Below are positions 1 through 8,316 of a stretch of DNA of 16,598 nt, piece after piece (position 1 is the stretch's first letter; the number at the start of each line of letters is the position of its first letter). The position numbers and the translations under genes are program-made. This DNA comes from Spirogloea muscicola (taxonomy: Eukaryota; Streptophyta; Zygnematophyceae; Spirogloeales; Spirogloeaceae). The stretch covers positions 1,164,976 to 1,181,573 of the forward strand of contig WELB01000006.1 of assembly GCA_009602725.1 (NCBI GenBank), given 5' to 3'. The notes below the pieces were generated by a model. It ran no database searches, had not been told where the DNA came from, and saw only the letters and a program-made list of their open reading frames with translations.

Positions 1-741
1 TCGGAGGCGGAGGTGAGGGAGGGGGAGGAGAGGGAGGGGGAGGAGAAGGTGGAGTGGGCGAGGCGGGAGACGGAGGGGGGGTCGGGGGCGGAGGTGAGGG
101 AGGGGGAGGAGAGGGAGGGGGAGGAGAAGGTGAGGGAGGGGGAGGTGGAGAAACGTTGCGCCGTAGTGGCACAATTCTCCGCGGGGCCAACGGGAGGGGG
201 GCCGCCGCCACCGTGGCTGCCAGCAACAAGCATGGTGCAAAACGTCACTTTGCGCAGAGCAGAGATGCTGTCGTTTCGAGGCAGAAAGGGTAATGGTAGC
301 TGTGCTCATCATTCGCCACTCGTGCTCTCACGGCGGCAGGCCAGTCAAGCAGCTCTATGCACTCGCGTGAGACTTCGACCGTACAACAGCATCTTCATGC
401 AGATGCTGCTGCCAAGTTCCCTCGTCGCCGACCAGACAGTCTTGGTGTGTCTACGATCACCCCCCCGCTACGACTCAAGCTGAGCAGTCGCCCTCAGCCC
501 ACGCTGATCGGGCAAAGGTGCGAGGTATCTCGGAGCAAGCTCTGCGAATCCGCTCACGACCCTGCTTGACCACCCTGCTGGACCACCAGGCCGGAGGGGC
601 GGAGGGCCACTCACCAGGCAGGAGTGTGGCGACGGCCAGGGCCTGCAGCACGAGAAGCACGGCGAGCGAGCGGGGGCGGACAGCGGCCGCGCTGGGCGTC
701 GTGGAGCCCGAGCCTCGGGGTCCGGAGCTGCGCTTGGCCAT
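1..741 (-). CDS. 5' part of a secreted proline-rich (SPPPP) protein gene, two exons, runs off the left edge
   Basis: I place exon 1 at 615-741 and exon 2 at 1-216 (open at the window edge), with a 398-nt GT-AG intron. The start ATG (741-739) has an ideal GCCATGGCC context. Exon 1 gives 42 residues plus one base: a basic, Ser-rich N-terminus and then a hydrophobic core (LAVLLVLQALAVATLLP), which is a signal peptide. It ends at the strong donor CTG|GTGAGT. The acceptor at 217-218 (GCTGGCAG) is in matching phase 1 and the split codon becomes Ala. Exon 2 continues with an Ala-rich stretch (probable cleavage region), a short basic segment, and then [11 protein letters not shown] repeats to the edge without a stop. 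SPPPP blocks are the hydroxyproline-arabinosylation motif of extensins, PERK and ALE2-type kinases, LRX proteins and some formins. Which family this belongs to cannot be decided from about 115 codons. The ALE2-like kinase gene lies 7.6 kb upstream in the same orientation. The secreted proline-rich character is fairly sure; the exact splice is inferred. Confidence 0.6.
7..132. repeat. Two identical 45-bp direct repeats, period 81 bp, in the SPPPP exon
   Basis: Bases 7-51 and 88-132 are identical, a spacing of exactly 27 codons. On the minus strand they encode serine-proline blocks of the left-edge gene. On the plus strand they are almost pure purine (GGGGAGGAG type). The whole-codon period and lack of divergence suggest recent unequal exchange under coding constraint. 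Confidence 0.85.
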
Positions 742-1100
742 GGCGATGGCCGTGCCGCCTCGCTGCTGGGGGGGAGGGAGCGGTGGAACGTGCCGGTGGG
801 CGGGGGAGTGGGGATTATAAGCGGAGCTGCCTGCAGCTGGAGCCATGGAGGGGGCCGCCATGGTCGGGCTGGGCAGCAAGGCGGGAGCTCCCAGGAGGTG
901 GGGATGGCGGAGTGGTCGTGGGGCCCTCTCTGTTGCTCCGGCACCTGCGAAGATGCCGCCCCCGCCACGTGTACCCCGCCGCCGCCTTCTCCCCGGCGGC
1001 CGGGGGCCTGACGGGCCGTCCGATGGGCTGACGTGGCGCCCATCGCGCCGTCCGTGACCAACGGATGGCGTCCGCTGAGCGCACGTGCCGGGCGGCCTGA
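742..1100 (-). promoter_or_regulatory. Probable promoter of the left-edge gene: TATA-like box and G-box motifs
   Basis: On the minus strand, TTATAAT (814-820) lies 73 nt upstream of the ATG at 741, a normal distance allowing a short 5' leader. Further upstream are two CACGTG G-box cores (966-971 and 1082-1087) and TGACGTGG (1029-1036, sequence read on the plus strand), which are binding motifs of plant bZIP and bHLH factors. The region is very GC- and CpG-rich. An upstream ATG at about 859 lies in the region but would be outside the transcript if the TATA box is used. The motifs are visible; their activity is inferred. Confidence 0.4.
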
Positions 1101-1900
1101 CGGGGGGGACGTACGCGGACGCCGGCAGTTCTGTCGTATCTGCCAGGCGGTGGGCCCCGCTGACGGAACCTAGACGGGGGCCGGGCTGGCTGGCGGCGGC
1201 GCCATCATCAGACGGCGGGTGGTAGACTGCGGCCCATCGTGCGGTGCCCAAAGCCCCGCTTGGTGCCGTCGCCCGGACGGGCGCTCCCAGCAGAGCGGGC
1301 GGCGCCGGGGGCCCGTTGCCGGCTCCTGTGACGGGGCGAGAAAGGTGGGTTTTGGCTGGTAGCTGCAGGGGCCCCGGGGCATTGGGTCCGCAATGCCCGC
1401 GAGACGGCATGGGGTCCTTAACGGCGGGGGAGGCCCCCCTTCCGGGGGCTCCGCCACCACAAGGCCCCTTCCCACGAAGGCACCTCCCATCCCTGACGGC
1501 CGCGGACGTCACCAGCGTAGCCTGCTGGGCCCCAACGGCAAGCGCCTCCGCGCGCCGCACGCGCCGCCACACGCCGCCAACGGCGCCAGGGTTGGCTCCC
1601 CCAGCCGGAACCCCCTCGTCCTCGGACGTCGCCGGGGCAGACCGAACTGCCGCGGCGTCCCGCACGACGGCGCGCCTGCCTTGCTTGCTGGACATCCTGC
1701 AGCGGCTTGCACGGCGGGCCCTCGGTCGCCGACCGGGACAGCAAAATGAGCTGGCCGGCTTCAACGGCGCTGGGTCGCTTGCCCAGGTGTTCCGCTTGCG
1801 CTTATCCATTTTTTGCCAACTCTCTCTCCACAAAGGTCCCAGGCTCACGCAGTGCACTTGTGGGCAGACCGTTCTTTGGCTGCAACTTCTGAGTTTCGTC
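1101..1900. other. GC-rich intergenic DNA, no supported gene
   Basis: This is high-GC, CpG-rich sequence. Long open frames occur on both strands, one minus frame running continuously from 1857 down through the left gene's first exon. Base composition explains them: stop codons are rare here, the products are Arg/Ala/Pro/Gly-rich without domains, and frames overlap on both strands. I see no RNA gene or transposon end. Confidence 0.5.
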
Positions 1901-1917
1901 GGGGTGCCTCTTTCCTG

Positions 1918-3140
1918 CTGCAGGTCACTTCGAGTTGCGGCTGCTGTCTCGGGGTTACTAAGCTCCTATCAGCTGTAGTCTCTGACATAGCTGTGTGATT
2001 CTTGGCGCCTTTCGGCCCTTTGAGCCTTGTTCATCTTTCTGGGCTGGCTTTTCACAGCCCCCGCCCCCTTTGGAATAGCTCACATCTCTTCCAGCTGCAA
2101 GTCACTCCGACTTGCTGCTGCTGACTCGGTGTTACTAGTGTGACGGGCAACAAAAATTAGCCCAATCCGCTACACTAAGCGCCCGTCCGCTGAAATCTCT
2201 TGCTTAGCTTTCCTCCCCTCAGCTCATCTGACTTCCTACTGCTGACATGGGGGTATTGAGGGCGCCCTGTCTGCCTAGCCTTTGGCTCCGTCATGAACAC
2301 CTGTATGCATCTGGCTGGCATTTCACAGCCGATTCTTTCATATCAGCAGCCGCTTTCTTGCTGTGAGGTTTGGCGCCTTTCTTTCGAAGAGCTCACTTCT
2401 TGCGGCGCCATGGCCGAGGCGCATCCCACCATCAAGTCGGGCGCCGCCGGCGGCCGCCCTTCTCCTCCAAGCCGCCCACGCGAAAGGATGCCGCAGGCGC
2501 TGCCCACACGGCTGCCTTGCGGTGGCTCCCGGGGCTGGAAGCGTGACACGAACTCCCATGACAGAACGATCGCTGTAGTCTCCTGTATAGCTGTAGTGCT
2601 TTAGGCGCCTTTGGCCCTCTGGAACGTTGTTCATTTGGGCTGACCTTGGAGAGGACTGCCTATTTTTGGCGGTGCTGTTTGCATTCTACGGTAAAGCCCT
2701 CTCGAGGAGGCGCAGAGCCCCTAGTACCACCACTACTCAGCACACCAGCTGCACTCGTCGCGACGCCGGTCGGTGCTGCCCCTGCTCGAGGACCGTTATT
2801 ATGGCGGCTCGGCTGGCTGGCACTGTGAGTGGGGATCTTCAGCTGACATGCCGCCGCGATGGTACCGCGCGTGCGCCCTCCACCAGCCGACCGGGGCGGT
2901 GGACGCGGCGGTGACGGCGTTGGGAGCTCCTGAGGAGGCGGCGGTACTTGCAATCATCGTCCGTCCTTTTGGCGTTTGCAAGGCGAGGCCCTGGGCCCGC
3001 CAGGAGCTCCCACCGCTGGCACATTGAGCACCCAGAGGCCACTTGAGTCGCTGTGAGTCGCTGTGTGTGTTTTCATGCTTTTCTGGTCCCTTCAAACGTT
3101 GTCCATTCTTCCTTCTGGGCTGGCCAGTCACAGCCATCGC
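1918..3140. repeat. Cluster of degenerate dispersed/tandem repeats
   Basis: Several related blocks recur. A 45-bp block at 1918-1962 (CTGCAGGTCACTTC...) returns at 2095-2139 (offset 177) and more weakly at 2218-2260. A block of about 75 bp at 1971-2047 (GCTGTAGTCTC ... GGCGCCTTT ... GTTCAT ... GGGCTG) returns at 2571-2643, exactly 600 bp away, and a weaker copy lies at about 3055-3136. TTTCACAGCC occurs after the block near 2050-2059 and near 2321-2330. GC-rich inserts (about 2400-2540 and 2850-3020) lie between copies. No coding capacity is recognised. This may be an old satellite or a non-autonomous transposon family; comparison was by eye. Confidence 0.6.
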
Positions 3141-3618
3141 CCTCTCAGGAGATGATATCTCCCACTGGTCGGGCGTGGGCGGCACACCACCGGGGCTTAG
3201 AGAGAAGGCGCAGAGTGCGCTTAGAATGGGAAGTGGAGGCCAAATCAAGCCATTCCGATCTTCAGGCAAAAGCTGGAGCAAGAAGCGGGGCTACATAAAG
3301 GGAAGTCGGGGCTTAAGCTGACAGTCTGAGTGCAGGCTGAAGGGGAACGTCAGTACCCACAAGTAAGCACATGCAAATGCCGACAAGCTGACTTGGGGAG
3401 CCGGAGCACTACGACAGAAGCCAGTGCCCTGACTTGGAGCGCGCCCAGCACACTGATGAATTGCCAGAGCTTGCGAGCGCTGCCAACTTAGCGAAAGCCG
3501 CATTCTGTAAATTGCATTTGATGCTTGCGGAATGCTAGTGTGCCCCAAGCTGCCCCCTCGACTCCGACAACGGGCGTCAACAAGCTGAGCCAGATGTTGG
3601 AGGAGGGAGGACCATGTC
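3141..3618. other. Intergenic DNA, nothing recognised
   Basis: Mixed-composition sequence without a convincing open frame, repeat or RNA. It separates the degenerate repeat cluster from the putative retroelement relic. Confidence 0.5.
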
Positions 3619-4483
3619 TTACCGTAGCCACGGTACACTTTCACAGCGCACGGAAAAAATTGAAATTTCAAAAGTAAAAGTGGTCTCTCGGGGGTGGTCC
3701 CTGTGTTGCCTCTCCTTTCTGTGCTCCGCGCTGGTCGTCGCCCAGCCAAGCACTGTCGACATGGGTGCTTTGGAAGCGTCAAAGGTGGGGGTTTGGCGAC
3801 CACGTCCAGATGCCGTACTTATGGCTTGCCGCATTTGTCGGAGACGAGCATGATGCCCCTCCTCCATTGCCGGATGATACTCTGCCTCACGCACAATGCC
3901 ATGTATAGCATCTCTGATTAGATTCTGAGAGGCAATGCGCCCACTACCCTCAACACACCTCATGTGTGCAGCTGTGTGGCCACGTTCGCACTGGCAAATG
4001 CCAGTCAAGCAGAGGGGGGGATGCCGAGATGATGATGCAGTGCTATCCAAATTCATTATGCCGGTGGATGCCTGGTCAATGTACGAGATAAGGAAACGGG
4101 GGACCAAGCGAAGGGGGGCTGGCGAACGAGAAGGTGCCGGTGGGAGAATCAGCAAAGTAGGAGATGAGGGGGTGGGGTGGTACAACCCGAGGAGGACTCG
4201 AGGAGGCTTCTCCAACAGACGCAAGGGCTGTGACCGGGCCAGGCCGACGTTCATCTACGAAGTGCTTTGGGCAGGTCGACTCCACCTGAGGGATCCTGAT
4301 GCCACAGATAAGGGAGCAATTGGAGCACCATGCAACTAGGGTAGCTCGATAGCCCCACACAGCATGAAGAGTCAGAGGTGGACAGACTGGCAGGTGCTTG
4401 AAGGCCCATGCGCTATCAGCCTGCCAAGCAAGGGATAGGCCAGCGAGCATCGCCGGACATTCTAGAAATATATGGAAGAACAT
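3619..4483 (-). mobile_element. Possible relic of a non-LTR-type retroelement (C-terminal zinc-binding region)
   Basis: One minus frame near 4483-4420 reads HIFLECPAM, which resembles the H-x-x-x-E-C-P core of the zinc-binding domain after plant LINE reverse transcriptases. A second frame further along (3619-4254, 211 codons) contains CQCERGHTAAHMRC, then GSGRIASQNLIRDAIHGIV and REAEYH, a Cys/His cluster followed by an Arg/Asn/Asp-rich helix such as is seen in some retroelement-derived ORFs. The two pieces are in different frames, so the element would be broken. No catalytic reverse transcriptase motif is present. The matches are short and made from memory of the families, so the call is tentative. 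Confidence 0.25.
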
Positions 4484-4500
4484 ATCAATTCACGGGCTCG

Positions 4501-4540
4501 CCTGCTTGCCGTGCTCCTTCCAGGAGCACAGCAGGCAAGG
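4501..4540. repeat. Inverted repeat (perfect 8-bp hairpin with extended arms)
   Basis: GTGCTCCT (4511-4518) and AGGAGCAC (4522-4529) form a perfect stem around a 3-nt loop. CTTGCC (4505-4510) and GGCAAG (4534-4539) extend it after a small asymmetric bulge. No T-tract follows and no gene is attached. Confidence 0.6.
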
Positions 4541-4556
4541 AGGCCTGAAGGGTTCA

Positions 4557-4667
4557 ATGCGCGCACGCGCGCACATGCACATGCACAAGCGCGCGCGCGC
4601 GCGCACCCACACGCACGCGCACACGCACACACGCACACACGCACACGCACGTACGCGCGCGCACGCG

Positions 4668-4752
<85 letters not shown>

Positions 4753-4763
4753 GCGCGCGCGCG
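4557..4763. repeat. Compound (AC)n/(GC)n microsatellite
   Basis: The core is 37 uninterrupted AC units (4677-4750). It is flanked left by interrupted CA/CG alternation from about 4557 and right by GC alternation to 4763. From 4609 to 4763 purines and pyrimidines alternate without a single break for 155 bp. Mixed CA/CG runs of this kind are the classic Z-DNA-forming sequence. Cys/Val or His/Thr reading frames across it are artefacts. Confidence 0.98.
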
Positions 4764-5070
4764 ATGGTCAGCTTACTGGAATGTCAATGCAGCAGTAATG
4801 GCTTGACAGATTCCTGAAGACTAGACACTTCATCAGGCTGACAACAGTGAGACTGTCAGTGTCAGACAGGAAAGGCCTGAGGGATGCCTGGAGACGGGAC
4901 ACTTCACCATGTCACCGGACGACCGGGGAAGTTGTTTCTCTTCCTCGGGCTGAGAACGGCGCAACGAGGAGTCGTGGCACGATAGCGTAGTGCTGGCCTA
5001 TGGCAGAACCAGAGCGTCCATCGCCTGTGCAAGGGATAGGTTGGGCCAGCGCACGAAAGGGTGGGAGTAA
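4764..5070. other. Intergenic DNA with a short degenerate direct repeat
   Basis: A block beginning CTGAAGACTAGACACTTCA (4815-4833) is repeated imperfectly as CTGGAGACGGGACACTTCA about 75 bp later. It may be the 5' decayed part of the copia element that follows, but I recognise no integrase motif here. Confidence 0.35.
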
Positions 5071-6130
5071 GTGCCCCAAGTGGGGGAAGAAGCACAAACG
5101 GTGGCAGACAATCACCAGCAACTGAAATTTATGCCAGAGACAGCAGCACTACGGAGGTCAGCCAGACTGGGTAGCCAAGCTGATGACTTCATAGTCTGTG
5201 TGTACAGGAGAATGAGCCTAAGGAGCCCCGCACGCTTGCAGAGGCAAGGGCTAGTCCCTGAAGCAGCACAGTGGCAGGAGGCAGCCAAGTTTGAAATGGA
5301 ATCTATTTGAGAAGAATGAGACGTGGGAGTTAGTCCAGTTGCCAAACCCTAGAAAGGTGGCGGGCTGCAAGTGGGTCCTGAAGGTGAGGCGCAATGCGGA
5401 AATCAAAAGCATAAGGCAAAAGTGGTGGCTAAGGGCTACATTCAGGTGGAGGGTCTTGACTATGATGAGTCCTTTGCTCCTGTTGCGAGATTTACTTCGG
5501 GACGCTCTTAGCCATAGGTGCAGTAGGTGACTACCACATTCATCAAAAGGATGTAAAAGCAGCAATTTCAATTGAAAAACTTGTCAAGGAGGTGTATATG
5601 GAGCAACCAGAGTGGCTCAGGTCCACAAAGTATCCCAAACATGTGTGCCGATTGGGAAGGAGTCCATACGGCTTGAAGCTGGCCCCCAGAGCCTGGAATG
5701 TCAAAGCTCGATGCAGCACTGCAAGAAGAAAACTTTGTCAGAAGCAACAATGACAGGAGCTTATCTGTCTTGCCTGGCGAGAAGGGGCTAAAGTCATCCT
5801 GTCGGTTCATGTGATGACTTGCTATTGTTGATCAGGTTGTTGTGCAAACATCTACTTGCGAGGCGGAGTACACTGCCGCATTCAGCGCAGCATGTGAGGC
5901 AGTGTGGGTGAGGAGACTGCTAGCAGGGCTTCGACAAGCGCAGGTCGACCACAACAATCGACACTGACAGCACTAGCAGTCTGGCTCTCATCAGTACTCC
6001 ACTTAACAGCGCCCGCACGAAATACTTGATGTAATACGTCACAAGGTGCGCGAGCTAGTGGATGATTGAGTAGTGCAGTTCACATACTGCTTCACAAGAG
6101 ATGCTAGCAGATTGCTCAAGCAAGGCAGTC
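5071..6130 (+). mobile_element. Ty1/copia retrotransposon remnant (Pol: linker, reverse transcriptase, RNase H), defective
   Basis: In order on the plus strand I see: RRSARL (about 5152-5170), the linker before copia reverse transcriptase; KNETWELVQLP and GCKWVLKV (about 5310-5385); [13 protein letters not shown] with [12 protein letters not shown] (about 5420-5495, shifted frame); DYHIHQKDVKAA (about 5530-5565); VYMEQPEW (about 5592-5615); YGLK-APRAWN (about 5667-5700); the catalytic Asp-Asp codons (5813-5818); and RNase H motifs STCEAEYTA (about 5850-5876) and VRELVDD (about 6047-6067). The order and wording are diagnostic of plant copia Pol. Lesions: a frameshift with TGA near 5308, a shift near 5420, a shift just before the Asp-Asp pair, in-frame stops in RNase H, and loss of everything between the reverse transcriptase active site and RNase H, two segments normally several hundred bases apart. 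Gag, protease and recognisable integrase are absent. The copy is dead. Confidence 0.92.
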
Positions 6131-6149
6131 GCGTGACAACCACATGCTG

Positions 6150-6386
6150 TGTTAGAGGAACGGGGCTAGTGAGCGGGAATTGAACACTCGCTAGAGATAG
6201 ACCTCAGATTGTAGACAAGGGGTGAACACACTCTACATAAAGTTCCTGACGTAGAGGGTAATAATCCGCCTCTCAAGGCCGAGCCTCTCTCGTGAATTTG
6301 CATGTGTAGAGAGATGTGCTTGCATGATCTAGTACTTACAATACCAGCACTGAATCAGAGTATTGACAATACTGCAGAATGCTGAC
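6150..6386 (+). repeat. Possible degraded 3' LTR of the copia remnant
   Basis: The position directly after RNase H is where a 3' LTR belongs. A TG start is available at 6150 (TGTTAGAGG) or at 6180 (TGAACAC, just after a short purine-rich AGTGAGCGGGAA). Possible CA ends lie near 6349. No second LTR copy is in the window to compare, so the borders are guesses. Confidence 0.2.
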
Positions 6387-7303
6387 TTTTGGCAGGTGGG
6401 AGTGCTGAAGGAGATGCCAAAAAAGTCAGATTCTTGCATGAGCCCAGCGGTCACACTGGCCTAGCTGGGACCATCGCGACCATTGGAGTCACTGCAGCCG
6501 CTGCCGAGCGCCAGGACGTCGCAGATCAACATAGAGGAAGGCGGGGGGAGTGCGCGAGGGAGCGAGCGAGCACGAAAAAGAATCTAATTATGCAGCCCAC
6601 TGCTGCAGCAGAAGTTTCACTATTCATGACTTGCAGGTTCGAAGTTGCTAATTCGACATACTCAGGCCACTGGCTTGCGTGGAGGTGCTCCGGACCCCAG
6701 AGTAGTCTGTCAGATATATACGTGCCCACCTGTGGGTATCTAGAGTTCCCCTTCGTTTGTGTTTTTGGAAATCAGCCTTGAGCATAAGGCAAAGGTTAAC
6801 GATTTCTGCCATGAAACCAGCAAAGCTTGGTCTACATGCTCAAGCAGTGGAAGAGGTTAGGAGAGCAGCACGGGTGGCACACGAAGCTTTTGATCAGCAA
6901 CAGAGCATGTGTTCGGCCAAACAATTATAGATAGGCGACAGAGGGACACATCGACCAAATACAAGACAAGTGGTTTGCATGTACGTCCCCCGCTAAAGTG
7001 GCAAGCTGCTGGGTAAATGCGGCTCAGCACAAGAAGCCGCTATCTAAGGCCGGATACTAGATGGTGGGTTTCAAGCCCTCCTATTGGTAGCAGGCTAGTG
7101 CTCGCGTAGCAGACTGGCGAGATTGGGCCTGGTCGTCCTGCAGACATACAGACACAAGATTGTCAAAAAACAAGAGAAATGATGACTGCAAGTCCCTTTC
7201 GGCTGGTAGACAACATGCTTACAACGTGCACGCCTAGGCTGGCCAGGAGATGTGACAGCGACGACCTAAGCAGCCTTGTCTACTTATCCACTTCAACAGC
7301 GAC
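6387..7303. other. Intergenic DNA without a supported gene
   Basis: Short open frames only, none with recognisable domains. A 6-bp stem, GCGGCT/AGCCGC (7019-7024 with 7035-7040), is the only local structure noticed. Confidence 0.4.
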
Positions 7304-7756
7304 GTGCTTTCTGAGCTTGTGAAGAAGACCAACATGAGTTTGAGAGGCGCAATCTCCTCCGAGCAGTGGGCACAGGCGTTCCATAGTAGAGGCCCTCAGA
7401 ACGTTTGTTCATTTGGAACTCTTCTCCATCTCGTCTGTCCCAGTAACACTCACTCCGCAGCGTCTCACATGTTGAAAAATTCCGAGGTTGCGTCATACGT
7501 TGCTAAGGGCTGGAACTCGTTTTCCGTGTCCTTCTCTGAACCACTAAGAATAAGACAGTCCAGTTGGTCTTGCTTTAAGATGAATCTCAATAAGGGAACT
7601 AGTATCAATATCAAATTGATACCAGTCAGAAAGAATGAGAAGCGTGATGATAAGAATATGTGTGCGATCAGGACTTGCAACTCCTACCCCATATCATGTG
7701 CTGCTTGGCATTACCTACTCTTTGACTCACTCTTGAAGGAGGAGCAGCGTAATTGA
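7304..7756 (+). other. Unrecognised 150-codon open frame
   Basis: The frame starts at CTG (7304), not ATG; the first ATG is near 7334. It encodes a mildly basic protein with no signal peptide, membrane segment or motif I recognise. The length is modest but longer than its neighbours in DNA of balanced composition. It lies 560 bp beyond the stop of the minus-strand kinase gene. It could be chance, a fragment of a decayed transposon, or an exon of an unknown gene. I assign no function. Confidence 0.15.
7598..7626. repeat. 12-bp inverted repeat with 5-nt loop
   Basis: ACTAGTATCAAT (7598-7609) pairs with ATTGATACCAGT (7615-7626) with one mismatch. It lies inside the unrecognised open frame. It has no terminator context. 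Confidence 0.6.
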
Positions 7757-8316
7757 CATAGGCCTTCTGCTGATTTAGGCCTGCTCTAGATGTTCTCAGA
7801 AGAAGTCTCAGGTTGAGGCTGTGAGTGCCCTCGACTCCTCCTGGCCCAAGCATACTGCCTACTCTGCAGAAGCTGCTGCTGAGCTAGCTCGGCCGAAGCA
7901 ACTGCTGATGCTGAAATTGTGGAGCTTGCAGATGCCTGCGTTCCTACACCTGCTGGTCCCGAAAGAGCCCCCCTGGAGATGAATAAAGTCAACAGAAACA
8001 TGTCACAGTCACTACCACATAAGTGGTACGCTGGACCCACTCCCACATGGCATATGCATGAACTTCACATATCACCACTTGAATGGTTGACAGCTGCTGT
8101 GACCAACTATCAAAGTGAAAATCACTGAACGTACATACCTGGCCATCAGCCCATCCCTGTAATCCATCTCATTATTCCAACCTGTTGACACGCTCCCGAC
8201 CTGCTGACGTGAAGAAGACAATCTTGTGGATCTGAGGGAATGTTATGACCAGCAGCCAAGGCAGCATGGAGCACCTTATCATGCACTCTCAGCCTACCAC
8301 ACAACCTCTGCAGGAT
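7757..8316 (-). other. 3' flank and probable 3' UTR of the ALE2-like gene
   Basis: Downstream of the stop on the minus strand there is no further conserved exon. A plant-type near-upstream polyadenylation element AATAAT (minus strand, 8171-8176) lies about 140 nt after the stop. No canonical AATAAA is seen on the minus strand; the AATAAA near 7982 is on the plus strand. The transcript end is inferred only. Confidence 0.3.

Noticed and set aside
1-233. ATG at 233 on the minus strand opening a Ser-rich frame
   Set aside because: It gives no signal peptide and reads the SPPPP tract in a Ser/Leu frame. The spliced frame from 741 gives a signal peptide joined in phase to SPPPP repeats and is preferred.
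475-1857. 460-codon open frame on the minus strand
   Set aside because: It lies in GC-rich DNA where stops are rare, has competing frames on both strands and shows no domain. Only its last part is real: the exon 1 signal-peptide sequence from 741. The rest is probably promoter and upstream DNA.
1244-1978. 244-codon plus-strand open frame
   Set aside because: Overlaps the same stop-poor GC-rich stretch, has Ala/Pro/Arg-rich composition, no motif, and runs into the degenerate repeat block.
4398-4817. Open frames on both strands rich in Thr/His or Cys/Val
   Set aside because: They are translations of the CA/CG microsatellite.
6996-7080. tRNA-like pattern (a box A-like TGGCAAGCTGCTGG and GGGTTTCAAGCCC resembling box B)
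   Set aside because: No cloverleaf with an acceptor stem can be formed; only a 6-bp hairpin at 7019-7040. A tRNA-derived SINE cannot be excluded but is not supported.
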